Notes under the pieces: generated by a model | Database searches by the model: none | The model's input: the letters and a program-made list of their open reading frames with translations, nothing else | Told to the model about the DNA's origin: nothing | Position numbers and translations under genes: made by a program | Assembly (NCBI RefSeq): GCF_000346465.2 | Contig: NC_034014.1 | Location: forward strand, 803,802 to 867,801 | DNA: 64,000 nucleotides | Direction: 5' to 3' | From: Prunus persica | Lineage: Eukaryota; Streptophyta; Magnoliopsida; Rosales; Rosaceae | Shown here: one piece after another, positions 1 to 12,467 of the stretch | Numbering within the stretch: position 1 is the stretch's first letter | Layout of the letters: every line of letters starts with the position of its first letter

Positions 1-2366
1 TTTGATTCTGCCAACTTGAGTCCTTCTGGGACTTTCATATAAATATTGGCATCTAGCTCCCCATACAAGTATGCAGTAACAACGTCCATAAGACGCATGT
101 CAATTTTTTCTGAAACTGCAAGACTTATTAAGTAACGGAACGTAATTGCATCCATAACAGGAGAATATGTTTCTTCATAATCAATCCCAGGCCTTTGAGA
201 AAATCCTTGCGCAACGAGTCGTGCCTTATACCTTGCAATCTCATTTTTCTCATTACGTTTTCTTGTGAACACCCATTTATATCCCACAGGTTTTACACCT
301 TGTGGTGTTTGAACCACAGGTCCGAATACACCACGTTTTTCCAAGGAATTTAACTCAACTTGGATTGCGTCTTTCCACTTTGGCCAATCAGGCCTCTCTT
401 TGCATTCATCAACAGATCGTGGTTCAATATCTTCAGGATCTTTTATAATTTCAGCAGCTACTGCGAAAGAAAAAATATCATCGATAACCATTTCACTACG
501 GTCCCACAATTCATCATTGCATACGAAATTTACAGAAATTTCTGTATTAGGTATCTTTTCCTCTTCAATGGCTTGTGTCTTTTCAATGACACTTTCACTC
601 TCTGGATGAATTGTAGGTTCAATGTCAATCTTTTTCCCAATAATATCTTCATGAGCATTTTCATTGGGGTTGGAATATGCTTTCAATTTTCGCTTTCTAG
701 GAGCTGAGTCCTTTGAACCAACGGGTCTGCCTCGCTTCAGGCGTGCAGTGGATGATTCATTTGCTGCAACATTGGTTAATCCGATTGGGATATCAATCCT
801 TGCTGGTGTATTTGCTGCAGGTATATATGATTTTGTCACTTTTCCTGTGTCAGTGAATGTATCTGGCATTTGATTAGCAATTTGCTGAAGGTGGACAATC
901 TTTCGTACTTCATTTTCACTTTGAGTTGTACGAGGGTCAAGATGAGACATAATGGATATGTTCCAACCTAATTCATGCCGTTCTTCAGGAACGGTCTTTT
1001 CTCCCTCTAACGATGGGAAGAATGTCTCATCATAGTGACAATCCGCGAAGCGTGCTATAAAAGTATCTCCTGTCATAGGTTCGAGATAGCAAATGATAGT
1101 TGGTGAATCAAAACCCATGTATATTCCCAATCGACGTTGAGGACCCATTTTAGTGCGTTGTGGGGGTGCAATTGGTACATAAACTGCACAACCAAAAACC
1201 CTTAGATGTGATATATTGGGTTGTCTCCCAAAGACAAGTTGTAAAGGGGAGAATTGGTGTTGGGCAACGGGCCTCAAGCGGACTAAAGTTGCTGCATGTA
1301 AAATTGCATATCCCCAAGCAGAAGTTGGCAACTTTGTCTTCAATAGCAAAGTGCTAGCAATGAACTGGAGACGCTTGATAAAAGCTTCTGCTAATCCATT
1401 TTGAGTATGGACGTGGGGAACTGGGTGCTCAACATCAATCCCAAGTGACATGCAATAGGCATCAAAAGTTTGGGAGGTAAACTCACCAGCGTTATCAAGT
1501 CGAATTGACTTTATTGGATAATCAGGGAATTGTGCTCGTAATTTAATTATCTGAGCAAGGAGCCCAGCAAAAGCAACATTGCGAGTTGACAATAGGCAAA
1601 CGTGTGACCATCTTGTAGATGCATCGATTAAAACCATAAAATAACGAAATGGTCCACAAGATGGGTGAATTGGCCCACAAATATCCCCTTGAATTCTCTG
1701 TAAGAAAGATGGACATTCAAAGCCAAGTTTTGACGGAGATGGTCTGATGATCAATTTCCCTTGGGAGCAAGCTTTGCAAGACTGATCAATGGACAAAGTA
1801 CTATGGTGAGGCTTTAAAGGATGTCCATTTGAATTTGAAATAATCCTACGCATCATTGTGGATCCAGGATGCCCAAGACGATCGTGCCAAAGCATGAAAG
1901 TCTTTGGGTCAATGAATTTCTGGTTCATGATAGCATGGACTTCAACTGCTTTGATGATTGTATAATACAACCCAGAAGAGAAAGCAGGAAGTGTTTCCAA
2001 TATACGCCTCTGGCTGTTAATATTGGTGGTAATGCAAAGATACTCCACATTGTGATCCTTTCTAGTTTCAATATGGTATCCGTTCATTCGAATGTCTTTA
2101 AAACTAAGTAAATTTCTTCTCGATCTCAAAGAGTACAAAGCATTATCAATGGTGAATTGAGTCCCATTGGGTAACAAAATTTGAGCTCTTCCAGAGCCGT
2201 CAATTAGGTTTGCAGAACCTAGTATGGTAGTTACCTTTGCTTTTGATAAATGTAAATTATCAAAATATTTTTTATCTCGAAGAATTGTGTGCGTAGTTGC
2301 ACTATCCGCAAGACAAATATCTTCGTCATTTCTCCCAAAACGAGAACATCCATGATTGTTTTCCAT
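1..2366 (-). CDS. Copia pol polyprotein (protease-integrase-RT), partial, no gag
   Basis: One uninterrupted frame of 788 codons starts with ATG at 2366 and is still open at the window edge. Near residue 20 it has a retropepsin-type motif (LADSATTHT). Around residues 170-220 comes the integrase HHCC zinc site (WHDRLGHPG ... CKACSQGK). The integrase core follows with GDICGP, the LDNAGEF block and a late Glu in QNGLAEAF. The reverse transcriptase begins near residue 650 (WKDAIQVEL, YKARLVAQGF, DVVTAYLYGELD). The catalytic YVDD box and RNase H would lie off the left edge. The capsid and zinc-knuckle part (gag) is absent; the frame begins only 25 bases inside the LTR. An intact pol suggests a fairly recent or selected copy, but a gag-less element would need a capsid supplied in trans. 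Confidence 0.85.
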   Translation of the reverse strand, partial: MENNHGCSRFGRNDEDICLADSATTHTILRDKKYFDNLHLSKAKVTTILGSANLIDGSGRAQILLPNGTQFTIDNALYSLRSRRNLLSFKDIRMNGYHIETRKDHNVEYLCITTNINSQRRILETLPAFSSGLYYTIIKAVEVHAIMNQKFIDPKTFMLWHDRLGHPGSTMMRRIISNSNGHPLKPHHSTLSIDQSCKACSQGKLIIRPSPSKLGFECPSFLQRIQGDICGPIHPSCGPFRYFMVLIDASTRWSHVCLLSTRNVAFAGLLAQIIKLRAQFPDYPIKSIRLDNAGEFTSQTFDAYCMSLGIDVEHPVPHVHTQNGLAEAFIKRLQFIASTLLLKTKLPTSAWGYAILHAATLVRLRPVAQHQFSPLQLVFGRQPNISHLRVFGCAVYVPIAPPQRTKMGPQRRLGIYMGFDSPTIICYLEPMTGDTFIARFADCHYDETFFPSLEGEKTVPEERHELGWNISIMSHLDPRTTQSENEVRKIVHLQQIANQMPDTFTDTGKVTKSYIPAANTPARIDIPIGLTNVAANESSTARLKRGRPVGSKDSAPRKRKLKAYSNPNENAHEDIIGKKIDIEPTIHPESESVIEKTQAIEEEKIPNTEISVNFVCNDELWDRSEMVIDDIFSFAVAAEIIKDPEDIEPRSVDECKERPDWPKWKDAIQVELNSLEKRGVFGPVVQTPQGVKPVGYKWVFTRKRNEKNEIARYKARLVAQGFSQRPGIDYEETYSPVMDAITFRYLISLAVSEKIDMRLMDVVTAYLYGELDANIYMKVPEGLKLAES

Positions 2367-2391
2367 GCCAAGAGCTTTCGTGCTGATAACG

Positions 2392-2628
2392 TGTTGTAAA
2401 ATTAAGGAGAAATAAGAGGAAGAAAGAGACTGTATAATTTGCTCAAATCAACTTGTCTTTCATTCATATTTGGATCCACTATTTATAGGGGTACAAAGGC
2501 CTAAATCACTTACCAACCATAATTGGTAGGTTACAAGTATATAATGATGGGTATTATGACAGGTTAATAGTGGCTATTTATTGTGGATATCCATAACCTA
2601 TAAACCCATAACGTATGGATTTATAACA
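2392..2628 (-). repeat. 5' LTR of the Copia element
   Basis: A 237-bp segment with TGTTGTAAAA at one end and TTATAACA at the other, directly adjoining the primer-binding leader. Its outer end and the adjoining motif GTGCTGATAACG closely resemble the LTR junction of the element at 17917-20861, so the two belong to related families. Confidence 0.75.
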
Positions 2629-2686
2629 CCTTATTCTTTTTTCTAGTTTTCCTTTTCCAAATAGGCATTAAAAAAAGGTATGAAAG

Positions 2687-2921
2687 TGTCAAACAAAGTA
2701 GCGTAAAATATTCAATTATGCTCATATTATTATTCTTCTCCAATATAGAGGTATTTATACAAGTACAAAGATATGTTAACCCTAAATAAAATAGGAAATA
2801 TATATAAATTACAATAGGAAGTAAATCTCTACTACAATAGGACTAAATAATAATTGGTAAGTAACCAAAATTCTAATGAAATAAGGAACCAAAATCCTAA
2901 CTAAGTAAGGATTCGCCAACA
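2687..2921 (-). repeat. 3' LTR (minus-strand sense) of the 2687-4701 element
   Basis: A 235-bp segment from TGTCAAAC to CGCCAACA, directly followed by the polypurine tract complement CTCCCCCTC. Confidence 0.88.
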
Positions 2922-3042
2922 CTCCCCCTCAAGTTGGGCAAAGATATTTCGCACGCCCAACTTAACAAGCGAGTCACAGAACACCATACTTGAGAAGCAC
3001 CAATTGTAGAGAAGGTCTTTTCGTCAACCACCCCTAAAAATA

Positions 3043-3447
3043 GGGCACATAGCAGAACACAAAAACCCTGTGAGCACGGCAATAGGTAAGGCAGAACATA
3101 AAAATCATGAGAGCACGGCAATAGATAAGGCAGAACACAGAAACCCTGTGAGAACGGCAGTTGATAAGGCAGAACACAGAAACCCTGTGAGCACGACATT
3201 AGGTAAGGCAGAACACAGAAACTCTGTGAGCACGGCAGTTGATAAGGCAGAACACAAAAACCCTGTGAGCACGTCATTATGTAAGGCAGAACACAGAAAT
3301 CCTGTGAGCACGACAGTAGGTAAGGCAAAACACAGAAACCTTGTGAGCACGATAATAGGTAAGGCAGAACACAGAAACCCTGTGAGCACGGCAATAGGTA
3401 AGGCAAAACACAAAAACCATGTAAGAACGGCAGTAGGTAAGGCATAA
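3043..3447. repeat. 39-bp tandem array, about ten copies
   Basis: The unit is built on AAGGCAGAACACAGAAACCC followed by TGTGAGCACGGCAATAGGT. Units differ by point changes but keep the 39-bp length, a multiple of three, so both strands show spurious long repetitive reading frames. A second purine-rich, CAACAA-type low-complexity stretch follows to about 3740. The array lies inside the non-autonomous LTR element and has no recognisable coding function. Confidence 0.9.
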
Positions 3448-4455
3448 GTAAGGCAAAGGACAAAGCCACAGCAACAACAACGACAATGACCACATCAACG
3501 GAAAGTGAAGCAAGCAAAGGCAACATCAACGGTGGCAACATCGACCACAACAAAAACACACCAGCAAAGGCACGAACACGATAAAAGCAACAACAATAAT
3601 GTCCCTAGCAAGAGACAACAAAACTGACAGCAGCAAGAGCAACACAATGCACTGGCACCAGCAAGAGCAATATAAGGCACTGGCACCAGCAAGACAAGGC
3701 AGGGCAAACAACTGTGGCAGCAGCAACAACAGAGACAACTTTTCTTCACTCTCTCTCTCCCTCTCCCATTGAAGAGAATGGGTCGATAGAACCATATGAT
3801 CAATGGTACTTGAGAAACAGGCACGGACAATCAGCTAGATAGGTAGGTGAATTGCAATGGAATAGATGAGCAGCAGTGTCACTCCCCCTCAAATCCGATA
3901 ATGTATGAGAGTCGAGATTTGGAGAAAGTAACACCCAAATAAACATAGAGACAAAGGCCAGCTAGGAGAAGGCTCGGCAAGCGGTGACGAGGCTTGCGGA
4001 GGTTTGAGATGGCTAGGTGAACAGTGACGAGGCTCACAGAGGAAATAGATCAGGCCATCAATGACCAAGGGGCGTGTTGCCTATATGGTATACATTTAAA
4101 AGAGAGGCTCGACTGTGAGCGCAAGAGACTGAAACTAACATGGACTCAATATGATTTTAGTAGAAAGCAAACTCATAAAGATATGAAAAGTAAGAGAAAA
4201 AAGGCAGCATCAGGCATAGGTAGAGAAAAAGAAAGGTAATGACTCAAACAAACACCGCAAGGATAGAGACAAGGGTAAAATTGCAGAAAGGTGCGGTTAT
4301 GGCTAAGGCAGAAGAAATATATGTTGATTATTAAGGAAAGAAGAAACGGGGATTTACAGCAAGGTGAAGACCCATGATGGATTAGGAATGAGGAATGCCA
4401 ACGACTCTCAATTTGTCAGAGGTTATCACAGGTTAGGAACTAGGCTCTTATATCA

Positions 4456-4701
4456 TGTCAAACAAAGTTGCGTAAAATATTCAATTATGCTCATATTCAC
4501 TTATATTATTATTCTTCTCTAATATATAGGTATTTATACAAGTATAAAGATATGTTAACCCTAAATAAAATACAAAAATATATTTAATTTACAATAGAAA
4601 GTAAATCTCTACTACAATAGGACTAAATAATAATTGGTAAGTAACCAAAATTCTAATGAAATAAGAAACCAAAATCCTAACTAAGTAAGGACTCGCCAAC
4701 A
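4456..4701 (-). repeat. 5' LTR (minus-strand sense) of the 2687-4701 element
   Basis: A 246-bp copy of the 2687-2921 LTR, with a short insertion after CTCATATT. It ends in CGCCAACA directly before the second GAAAG. Confidence 0.88.
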
Positions 4702-4730
4702 GAAAGCACCGACTTTGGCTATAACTCTAG

Positions 4731-4742
4731 ACTATATAAGGG
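4731..4742 (+). promoter_or_regulatory. TATA box of CDC48C copy A
   Basis: ACTATATAAGG lies about 155 bp upstream of the likely start codon. The same block, from GAAAGCAC through the TATA box to GAGCTTGAACAGAGCAAG, is repeated upstream of copy B (TATA at 13351), which supports it as the ancestral promoter. The LTR element's target site is only about 30 bp upstream. Confidence 0.6.
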
Positions 4743-4886
4743 GCCTCCTGACATTTAAATGGTGGTTCGAAAACAGAGTATGAGCTTGAACAGAGCAAGT
4801 TACCGAATGCTGGGATTTGATTGAAAGTTGTTTCAAATTCTGGGATTTTGATATTTAAAGTGTAATTGCCTGGACTTGCATCTGTT

Positions 4887-6294
4887 ATGACACTCTCTCC
4901 TTCTCTTTCTCTTGCCAAACCCGGATGGGTTTGGTTTGGTTTCTCCGCTGGTTTGAGGCCAACACTGAACCAAACCAAACCGTATTTCTTGAACGGTGCA
5001 ATCTGCAGTTCAGGGATGAAATCCATCCATTCTGTGTCGTGCTCACCACAACTTTTTCGTATTCGTTCGGAGTCCTTGATAAAGCCTTTCGCTAACCATA
5101 ACAGAGATTATTCTGATTCTGCCTCCGCCCTTGCCTCCGCCTCCTCCTCTGTCTCTATCTCTGTCTCTGTCTCTACCTCTCCCTCTCCCTCCGACCCTGC
5201 CTCACCCTCCAACCCTGACTCTAACTCTGACTCTGACTTCGACTTCGACAGAGACTCTGACTCTGACTCGAAAGAGGCCAAGTGTAACGAGGCCAAAAGG
5301 GATGTGAAAGGCCCGAGATTTAAGGACCTAGGTGGAATGAAGAAGGTGCTAGAGCAGCTGGAAGACGTGATTTGCAGGCTTCGGTTTCCGAAGCTGGCAA
5401 AGTCGCTCGGAGGCAACCCCATATCTGGAATTCTCTTGCATGGACCACCAGGCTGTGGGAAGACCCAACTGGCTCACGCCATTGCCAATGAAACCGGCTT
5501 TTCCTTTCATAACGTTTCTGCCCCAAGCCTCATCAATAGTTACTATGGTACGTACGAACGCATTCATCTTTTAATCTTTGTATCCATTAAAATTTGCATG
5601 CATACAACTTACAAGCCTCCTCAATGCTTAATGCAATTGTTCACAATAGTCTTTATGATGCATTCTTCATTACCTCGTTTATGTTTCGCACGCACTAGGT
5701 GAATCTGAAAGGAATATACGAAGGCTTTTTTCCGAAGCGTATGAAACGTCGCCTTCAATTATGTTCATCGACGAAATTGATTCTATTGCTTCAAAAAGAG
5801 AGGACTCACGTTATGTTACGGCATTGGCACAACTGCTGACTTGCATGGACGAACAGAGATCGCACAATGTTCTTGTAATAGCAGCAACCAATAGACCTGA
5901 TGCTCTTGACCCCGCTCTGAGGAGGCTCGGGCGATTTGATCTTGAGATTTCTTTCAATGTTCCGGATGAAAGTGACAGGGTTGAGATTCTTAAGGTGGTT
6001 ACGAGCAATTTAGGCCTTGAAGGTCCTCTTAATCTTGTTAAAATAGCGCGGTCTACGGCAGGGTATGTTGGAGCTGATTTGAGAGCTGTGGCTGACAGAG
6101 CTTGTGATATTGCCAGGAAAAGGATACTAGCAGAAAGGTATCCTAATATGTCAATTGCTTCTATGAACGAGGCGAATTACAATGAAGATTGGGTGGAGAA
6201 AGAAAAAGAAAAGCTCGCCATCACTATCAGAGACGGACCCACAGTGGGGTCAATGGGGTCAAACGACCCCATGGACTCCATGGAAGCAAGGTAG
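4887..6294 (+). CDS. CDC48C: CDC48C-like AAA ATPase copy A, D1 half, cut by hAT
   Basis: This half carries the first AAA domain of a CDC48C/NVL-type ATPase, a nuclear segregase family with two ATPase rings. Exon 1 (from the first in-frame ATG at 4887 to 5547) encodes a Ser/Asp/Pro-rich low-complexity N-terminus and then the domain with Walker A GPPGCGKT. Intron 5548-5698 has GT-AG borders. Exon 2 (5699 on) has Walker B IMFIDEID, sensor 1 AATNRPDALDP and an arginine-finger-like RRLGRFD (Leu for the usual Pro). At 6228 the reading frame enters the hAT terminal repeat and stops after 22 foreign codons at 6294. Without the transposon the frame would continue at 9681 into the D2 half. The start codon is uncertain: a short upstream ORF begins at 4759. 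As it stands this could only make a D1-only protein. Confidence 0.8.
6220..6227. repeat. hAT target-site duplication, left copy
   Basis: ATCACTAT here and again at 9673-9680, an exact 8-bp duplication as hAT elements produce. Confidence 0.95.
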
Positions 6295-6391
6295 AAGGTG
6301 GCTTTGAAATGGGGTATGACCCCATGAGAGAGGGGATTTGCAGACAAGAGGAAGAAGAAGATGAACAGGGCTCTGTTCTGTTTGAAAGAAG

Positions 6392-6580
6392 CTGGCCAAA
6401 ACGGCGTCGTTTTGGCCCAGCTTCTAATTTTTTTTTAAAAACATACTGGCCAAAACGGCGTCGTTTTGGACCAGACGCACGAATTTTTTTTTAAAACTCG
6501 CTGGCCAAAACGGCGTCGTTTTGGACCAGCGAATTTTTTTTTAAAAGACCTGGCCAAAACGACGTCGTTTTGGTCCAGGT
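6392..6580. repeat. Four palindromes near the hAT left end
   Basis: Four copies of a near-perfect palindrome whose arm is CTGGCCAAAACG and whose centre is GCGTCG or ACGTCG begin at about 6392, 6449, 6501 and 6550. They are separated by T/A-rich spacers such as AATTTTTTTTTAAAA. The arms are better conserved than the spacers. Repeated subterminal motifs are the usual binding sites for hAT transposases, so that role is likely but not shown. Confidence 0.85.
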
Positions 6581-6880
6581 GTTATAAAAAAAAAAAAACA
6601 CAGATCAGTTTCCCTTCTTCTTCCTCCCGAATTTTCATTCCAAAACACCTATTTTCTAAACCCTAAAACCTAAATCCCCAATCTCCACCCCCCACAAACC
6701 TTTAACCCTCTTTCCCACCAAGCCTTGAAGCCCCAAATCCTCCATTGTCGCCGCTGCCAGCAGCTCCGCCACTTCCAAAAGCTTGCCTCCACTTCCACCA
6801 CCTCACAATTCAAGGTAAATTCTAACTCTAAACCTAAATTACTTAAATTGAAATTGAACTTATGATTGTATTATATTGTT

Positions 6881-7133
6881 TAGATTTATTGGATGTTTCA
6901 TTTATGAATTTTTTGTGGTTAATTGGTATAAATTTGGTGTTGTTTAGATTTATTGGATGTTTCATTTATGAATTTGTTGTGGTTAATTGGTATAAATTTG
7001 GTGTTGTTTAGATTTATTGGATGTTTCATTTATGAATTTTTTGTGGTTAATTGGTATAAATTTGGTGTTGTTTTGATTTATTGAATGTTTCATTTATGAA
7101 TTTTTTGTGGTTAATTGGTATAAATTTGGTGTT
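6881..7133. repeat. 64-bp tandem repeat, four copies, in hAT leader
   Basis: Four units starting TTTAGATTTATTGGATG and ending AAATTTGGTGTTG lie head to tail with a 64-bp period (starts near 6881, 6945, 7009, 7073) and few differences. They precede the transposase start codon and probably lie in its leader intron. Confidence 0.9.
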
Positions 7134-7180
7134 CTCTTGAATTGATTTTAGTTATTATTTTGATTAATTTATGTAGAATT

Positions 7181-9534
7181 ATGGAAAGATTTTTTAAGAG
7201 AAAGTCATCATTGGGTAGTTCGGATAGTGTGGGAAGTTCAAGAACTTCAAGTTCAAGACAAAGTGAGTTAGATGAGGTTTTGGCTAATCTTCAGGCAGAC
7301 CCGGGACTAAGAATTCGTATGATTGAGTATGATGCTAATATTAGAGATGAGGTTCGAAGAGCATATCTACAAAAAGGACCTTGTCAACCTAGAGGTCATT
7401 CTTTCCCACAAAGTAATATCTCAGGACTTAATCGACGCTTCATTCCCCAATGGTTTGATGAATTTGATTGGTTGGAGTATAGTGTATCTAAAGATGCTGC
7501 ATTTTGTCTTTATTGCTATCTCTTTAAATTCAATTTTGAACAAGTGGGTAGTGAAGCCTTCACTGGAGCAGGGTTTAAGAATTGGAAGAAAGGGAGAAAA
7601 AGAATGAAGGTGCATGTTGGACCGGTTGGTAGTGTTCATAATAAAGCTAGAGAAGCCGCTACAAATTTGATGAATCAAAATACACATATTGAAACGGCTG
7701 TGAGCAAACACTCTGAACAAGCTCGTATGGCATATCGAAGATGCTTAATTGCATCGATCAAGTGCACTAAGTTTCTATTGAGACAAGGTCTTTCTTTTCG
7801 TGGAAATGATGAAAGTGCCACTTCAAGCAATAGGGGAAATTACTTGGAGTTATTGCAATTCCTTGCAGACAATGATGAGAAAGTTAAAGAAGTTGTGTTG
7901 AAAAATGCTCCGGGGAATCTCAAGTTAGTAGCTCCAACGATTCAAAAAGATATTGTGAATGCATGTTCTGGGGAAACACTTGATGTCATCATGAGTGGTT
8001 TAAAAGATAGATTCTTTCTATATTGGTGGATGAAGCACGTGATATTTCTGTGAAAGAGCAAATGGCTATGGTGTTGCGTTATGTGGATGACAAAGGGCAT
8101 GTAATTGAGAGGTTTGTGGGGGTTCAACATGTACCGACACCACTTCAAGTACACTAAAAGGATGCCATTGACATATTCTTTTCTTCCAATGGTTTGAGCT
8201 TTTTCAAGTTACGAGGACAAGGTTATGATGGAGCTAGCAATATGAGAGGTGAGTTGAATGGCCTTAAAACAAAGATTTTGAGAGAACAACCTTGTGCCTA
8301 CTATGTTCATTGCTTTGCTCATCAACTTCAACTAGCACTTGTTGCCGTAGCAAAGAAGAATATTGATATTGCCTCTTTCTTCACAACCACTAATAGTGTG
8401 GTTAACCATGTTGGAGCATCGTGTAAGCGGCGTGATGCACTTAGAGCACAACTCCAAGAAGAACTTGTGATAGCTTTTGAAAATGATTGTCTTATAACGG
8501 GGCGAGGTTTGCATCAAGAAACAAGTCTCAAACGTGCCGGTAACACACGATGGAGCTCACACTACGGTACCATTATTAGCATCATTTCTATGTTTTCATC
8601 TGTGATTCATGTGCTTCAAATGATTATTGATGATAATCCCAATGATAGTGCCCGTGAAGCAAATAAGATTCAAAGGGAAATGCTTACTTTTCAGTTTGTG
8701 TTTCACCTATTCTTAATGAAGGCTATATTGAGACTCACAAATGATGTGTCACAAGCATTGCAAAAGAAAGATCAAGAAATTGTGAATGCAATGGCTTTGG
8801 TGAAATCATGCAAGGAAAAACTACATTGGATGAGGAATAATGGGTTTGATGCATTGGTTGAAGAGGTGTCTTCATTTTGTGACAAACATCATATTGATGT
8901 TCCTACCATAGATGAGGCCTTCGTACTTCCAGGGAGGTCAAGGCGTAATGCTCCAATAAAGACAAATCGTCATCATTATCGTGTGGAGCTCTTTATTTAT
9001 GTCATTGACGAGCAACTTACGGAGTTAGATGATCGTTTTAATGAGGTAAATACTGAGTTGCTTATTTGTTTGGCATGTTTGAGTCCAAATGATTCATTTG
9101 TAGCTTTTGATAAACAAAAGTTACTTCGTCTTGCTCAATTTTATCCTCAAGACTTTTCGGATAGGGATCTTTTGGCACTTGATGATCAACTTAAGCTTTA
9201 TATTCATTATGTGAGTTCGAGTAGTGATTTCTCTGACTTGCACGGGATTGGTGATCTTGCAAAAAAAATGGTGGAGACAAGGATGCATCGAGCATTCAAT
9301 TATGTGTATTTGCTTATTACATTGGCTCTAGTTTTACCGGTTGCTACTGCTTCAGTCGAGAGGGCATTCTCCGTCATGAATATTATCAAAGGTCCACTTC
9401 GAAACAAAATGGGAGATCAATGGTTGAGTGATAGCTTGCTTGTTTATGTTGAGAAGGATGTTTTTGATTGTATTGAAAATGAAGCTATAATGCTACGTTT
9501 TCAAAATATGAAACCTCGTCGTGGCCAATTATAA
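7181..9534 (+). pseudogene. hAT transposase (TTF zinc finger, hAT dimerisation), frameshifted
   Basis: The frame opens with MERFFKRKSS at 7181, followed by a TTF-type zinc-finger region (RRFIPQWFDEFDWLEYS, AAFCLYCYLF) and a DUF4371-like segment. The frame is lost near 8023, where a one-base deletion changes the reading and leads to a stop at 8051. A second stop (TAA, 8155-8157) lies in the other frame. From 8194 to 9534 the frame is open again with QGYDGASNMRGE, CFAHQLQLALVAVA and the C-terminal dimerisation block PVATASVERAFSVM. The domain order is that of plant zinc-finger MYM-type-1-like hAT proteins. Two lesions make it non-functional. It is encoded in the same direction as the host gene. 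Confidence 0.85.
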
Positions 9535-9678
9535 TTTGTAATGTTGTTTTTTTACATGAATTATGAATGAATGTACTCTAGTTTTATTTTCAATGTTATT
9601 TTAATCTTTAAAAAAAAAAATTGAACTTTTACACTATGACCCCACGACACAAAATTCCTGGGTCCGTCCCTGATCACT

Positions 9679-11616
<1,938 letters not shown>

Positions 11617-12466
11617 TGGATTCAAGGCCAAAAAGTTTGCCTTTTGTTAGATTTAAATCATGTCTTTTCTTTTGTTGTTCTAGACCCACTAGTTTTAAAA
11701 TCTCATGTTTATTACCCATTTTGCTTTTTGAAATATATATTGTAAATCCGAAAATTATGATTTAATGCATCTTTTACTTCATTTATATATTCCATTCAGA
11801 GATAATTCTTCGGCTACTTCAAAATGGCAAAAGACCTTCTTGGTGCTTATTTTCTCGGCTTAATGATATTAAGTTCTTGGGTACACAAGTATAGGTCCAA
11901 CAATTCCAGCATGTTTTCCGGGAAGCAAATATGGTTATGGATGTTCTTGTAAAGTCAATTTTTATATTCGGAATGTAGGGATCCTAACGATCATCGTTGT
12001 AATTCTCTTTTTGCTTTTAGGAAAGAAAAAAAAAATGATATATTTACAACTGAGAGTAATACATCTTTTATTACTAATTCAAAATTTTAATTATGAATTA
12101 TGGCGTGTTTATTTATCAGTTTTGACATGATTCCAATTCATGCTTCTCCAGTGTTTACTGACGCATGAGTTGGAATGATTCTAATTCTTGACTTTCCCCA
12201 TATTTACTAACACATAAATATATTAACAACTATAAGTGATATAAGGGAAAATTTAAAGTCATATTAAGGCGTACACAAGAATATAAAATAACTAGAATAT
12301 AAAGTATGGATAACAAAATCCTCCCACTTGCTAAAATCAATCCAATACCTGTTTTACAATAACAAAATGTGTTAGAAACCAAAAAATGGGAAATGGTTTA
12401 CGGCAAATCAGCATTATGTTCAATGAAAAAACTAAAATTCATGCACGCAACATAATGTAAGTAACC
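11617..12466. other. CDC48C-A 3' region, no further gene seen
   Basis: This holds the probable 3' UTR and downstream AT-rich DNA. A block at about 11860-12130 (with TTCGGAATGTAGGGATCC and ATCATCGTTGTAATTCTC) recurs at 15840-16110 behind copy B and, in part, at 35180-35240 behind copy C. This marks the right side of the duplicated unit. No open frame with recognisable content was found. Confidence 0.6.
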
Positions 12467-12467
12467 A

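Larger units (their letters stand above)
1..2628 (-). mobile_element. Ty1/Copia LTR retrotransposon, 5' part, truncated by the window edge
   Basis: On the minus strand this reads LTR (2628-2392), a 25-base leader with the presumed primer site (CGTTATCAGCAC), then an open pol frame running off the left edge. The LTR has TG...CA ends. The order protease, integrase, reverse transcriptase is that of Copia elements (in Gypsy the integrase follows RT). The 3' LTR and the left target duplication lie outside the window, so insertion age cannot be judged. The right flank base pairs (CCTTA at 2629) would be one copy of the 5-bp duplication. No gag region fits between the LTR and pol. Confidence 0.9.
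2687..4701 (-). mobile_element. Non-autonomous LTR retrotransposon, complete, TSD GAAAG
   Basis: Two direct LTRs (2687-2921 and 4456-4701) with TGTC...AACA ends enclose 1.5 kb and are flanked by the perfect 5-bp duplication GAAAG (2682-2686 and 4702-4706). A polypurine tract (CTCCCCCTC on the plus strand) adjoins the left LTR. A degenerate initiator-Met-type primer site (TGATATAAGAGCC on the minus strand) adjoins the right LTR, so the element reads on the minus strand. No gag or pol frame is present. The inside holds a 39-bp tandem array and purine-rich sequence. The LTRs differ by about a dozen substitutions and a roughly 10-bp indel, so the insertion is not new. It sits just upstream of the TATA box of CDC48C copy A. 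Confidence 0.9.
6228..9672 (+). mobile_element. hAT transposon, 3.4 kb, in the CDC48C-A coding exon
   Basis: The left end CAGAGACGGACCCA matches the reverse complement of the right end, CAGGGACGGACCCA, with one mismatch. The ends are flanked by the exact 8-bp duplication ATCACTAT. Inside are four subterminal palindromes (6392-6580), a 64-bp tandem repeat (6881-7133) and a hAT transposase with a frameshift and a stop. Termini, TSD length and transposase agree on the hAT superfamily. It interrupts CDC48C-A between codons for the two AAA domains. Intact ends mean it might still be moved by a transposase supplied elsewhere. Confidence 0.95.

Noticed and set aside
2897..3559. Long minus-strand frame of 220 codons with repeated CVLPYLLPCSQGF units
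   Set aside because: It is a by-product of the 39-bp tandem array in a non-autonomous LTR element. The opposite strand is open too, and no protein family fits.
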